From the NCBI GenBank assembly GCA_002083515.1, contig LWDN01000031.1, positions 1 to 5,675 of the forward strand: a stretch of 5,675 bases of DNA, written 5' to 3'. A program made the position numbers and the translations under genes. Positions 4,680-5,675 of the stretch are shown piece after piece. The notes under the pieces were generated by a model. It saw only the letters and a list, made by a program, of their open reading frames with translations. It was not told the origin of the DNA and did no database searches. How positions within the stretch are numbered: position 1 is the first letter of the stretch; the number at the start of each line of letters is the position of its first letter. This stretch comes from Proteobacteria bacterium HN_bin10 (GTDB lineage Bacteria; Pseudomonadota; Alphaproteobacteria; Caulobacterales; Aquidulcibacteraceae).

Positions 4680-5675
4680 TTACCCCAACCAGCTCGGCCG
4701 CTTGAACGGCTTGCCCAAATCCTTCGCCACCGCTTCGTGAGCGATGGCGCCCTCGTAGACGTTGAGGCCGTTGGCGAGGTGCGGATCGTCCTGCAGCGCT
4801 TTCTTGTAGCCCTTATTGGCCAGCGCCAGCGTGAACGGCAGCGTGGCGTTGTTCAAGGCGAACGCGCTCGTGCGCGCCACCGCGCCCGGCATGTTGGCGA
4901 CGCAATAATGGATGATGCCGTCGACGGTGAACACCGGATCGGAATGCGTCGTCGGCTTCGAGGTTTCGAAGCAGCCGCCCTGGTCGATGGAGATATCGAC
5001 CAGCACCGAGCCCGGGCGCATGGTTTTCAGCATCGGCTTGGTGATCAGCTTCGGCGCCGCGGCGCCCGCCACCAAGACCGCGCCGACGACGACGTCGGCG
5101 TCCTTGATGGCTTCGGCGATCGCCGCGCCGGTTGAATAGACCGTCTCCAAACGGCCGTTGAATTCACGATCGAGTTCTTCGAGCCGCGCCGGGTTCTTGT
5201 CGAACACTTGCACGCGCGCGCGCATGCCGACCGCGATCTGCGCGGCGTTGTAGCCGGAGACGCCGGCGCCGAGGATGACGACATTGGCCGGCTGCACGCC
5301 GGGCACGCCGCCCATCAGCACGCCGCGCCCGCCATGCGCCTTCTCCAGGAAATGCGCGCCGACCTGGATCGACATGCGTCCGGCCACTTCAGACATCGGC
5401 TTCAACAGCGGCAGGCGCCCATCGCGATCGGTGACGGTTTCGTACGCGATGCAGGTTGCGCCCGACTTCATCAGGCCTTCGGCCTGTTCCGGATCGGGCG
5501 CGAGGTGGAGATACGTGAAGAGCGTGTGCTGGGGCTTCAGCCGCGCGATCTCGACCGCCTGCGGCTCCTTCACCTTCACGATCATCTCGGATTCGGCGAA
5601 CACGGCGTCGGCGTTCGGCAGGATCTTCACGCCGACCTTCTCGTAGACGGCGTCGGGCGCGCCGATGCCCTCGCC
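4680..5675 (-). CDS. ald: Alanine dehydrogenase, 5' end outside the window
   Basis: It encodes an NAD-dependent enzyme that interconverts L-alanine with pyruvate and ammonia in the cytoplasm. The open frame runs off the window edge. The 331 residues present lack about 39 N-terminal residues by comparison with the B. subtilis enzyme recalled from memory. GTG at 5628-5630 is an internal valine codon, not the start. Numbering from the window edge, the substrate-binding Lys36 lies in VKVKEP (Lys75 in B. subtilis numbering), catalytic His57 in FTYLHLA (His96), the Rossmann loop GAGVSG at 136-141 with Asp159 ending the second strand (QVFDKN), and catalytic Asp231 in SIDQGG (Asp270). ETVT, LLKPMSEVAGRMS and NMPGAVARTSAFALNN are further family hallmarks. 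Nothing is missing in the visible part. Pyridine nucleotide transhydrogenase alpha subunit is related, but the length and the C-terminus ending in KRPSWLG fit alanine dehydrogenase. The gene converges with the toxin-antitoxin pair; no clear terminator is seen in the 18-base gap. Confidence 0.95.
   Translation of the reverse strand, partial: GEGIGAPDAVYEKVGVKILPNADAVFAESEMIVKVKEPQAVEIARLKPQHTLFTYLHLAPDPEQAEGLMKSGATCIAYETVTDRDGRLPLLKPMSEVAGRMSIQVGAHFLEKAHGGRGVLMGGVPGVQPANVVILGAGVSGYNAAQIAVGMRARVQVFDKNPARLEELDREFNGRLETVYSTGAAIAEAIKDADVVVGAVLVAGAAAPKLITKPMLKTMRPGSVLVDISIDQGGCFETSKPTTHSDPVFTVDGIIHYCVANMPGAVARTSAFALNNATLPFTLALANKGYKKALQDDPHLANGLNVYEGAIAHEAVAKDLGKPFKRPSWLG

Noticed and set aside
4662..4700. 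Possible intrinsic terminator between the toxin gene and alanine dehydrogenase
   Set aside because: Short GC palindromes (GCCGGC, GGCGCC) are present, but there is no convincing stem followed by a T-run on either strand.
4737..5135. Plus-strand frames inside alanine dehydrogenase
   Set aside because: They are Arg-rich shadows of an enzyme whose catalytic residues all read correctly on the minus strand.
5628..5630. GTG as the start codon of alanine dehydrogenase
   Set aside because: The frame stays open to the window edge and the upstream residues (GEGIGAPDAVYEKVG) fit the family N-terminal domain, so this is an internal valine.

Overview
The window looks like a stretch of alphaproteobacterial chromosome. 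The support is high GC in the resident genes, GC-clamped palindromic repeats of the CCCTC…GAGGG type common in that class, and a PleC/DivJ-like histidine kinase core. The genus cannot be fixed from this sequence; a Caulobacterales/hyphomonad-like or Rhizobiales-like host is only a guess.

Left block (1-2400) has an accessory character. It opens with a GC-rich palindromic repeat and a small perfect hairpin. A decayed type ISP (single-chain type I-like) restriction-modification gene follows. Only its N-terminal PD-(D/E)XK nuclease part (about 114-563) and the end of its C-terminal part (535-837, a different frame) remain; the helicase and methyltransferase middle is gone. Next, at 872-2311, is the most unusual gene: a soluble 479-residue protein joining an N-terminal TIR domain with an intact candidate NADase glutamate to a complete HisKA/HATPase histidine kinase core. 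Palindromic repeats sit at the start of the block, between the two genes and at its end. A sampled line of the kinase gene is far less GC-rich than one from the genes to its right, which fits an acquired defence-type segment.

Middle block (2413-4063): a putative exported or lipid-anchored protein of the FDF-x-x-GEW (DUF1579-like) type on the minus strand is divergent from a YafY-type HTH-WYL regulator on the plus strand. A near-perfect 25-bp inverted repeat (3040-3064) lies between them and is a good candidate operator for autoregulation and control of the neighbour.

Right block (4102-5675): a compact DUF433/DUF5615 pair (putative VapBC-like antitoxin and PIN-like toxin, overlapping by one base) runs into the convergent 3' end of an alanine dehydrogenase gene, which leaves the window on its 5' side.

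There are no tRNA, rRNA, CRISPR or recognisable insertion-sequence genes. The main item for follow-up is the TIR-histidine kinase fusion beside a restriction-enzyme remnant, with no response regulator or other obvious partner in view.
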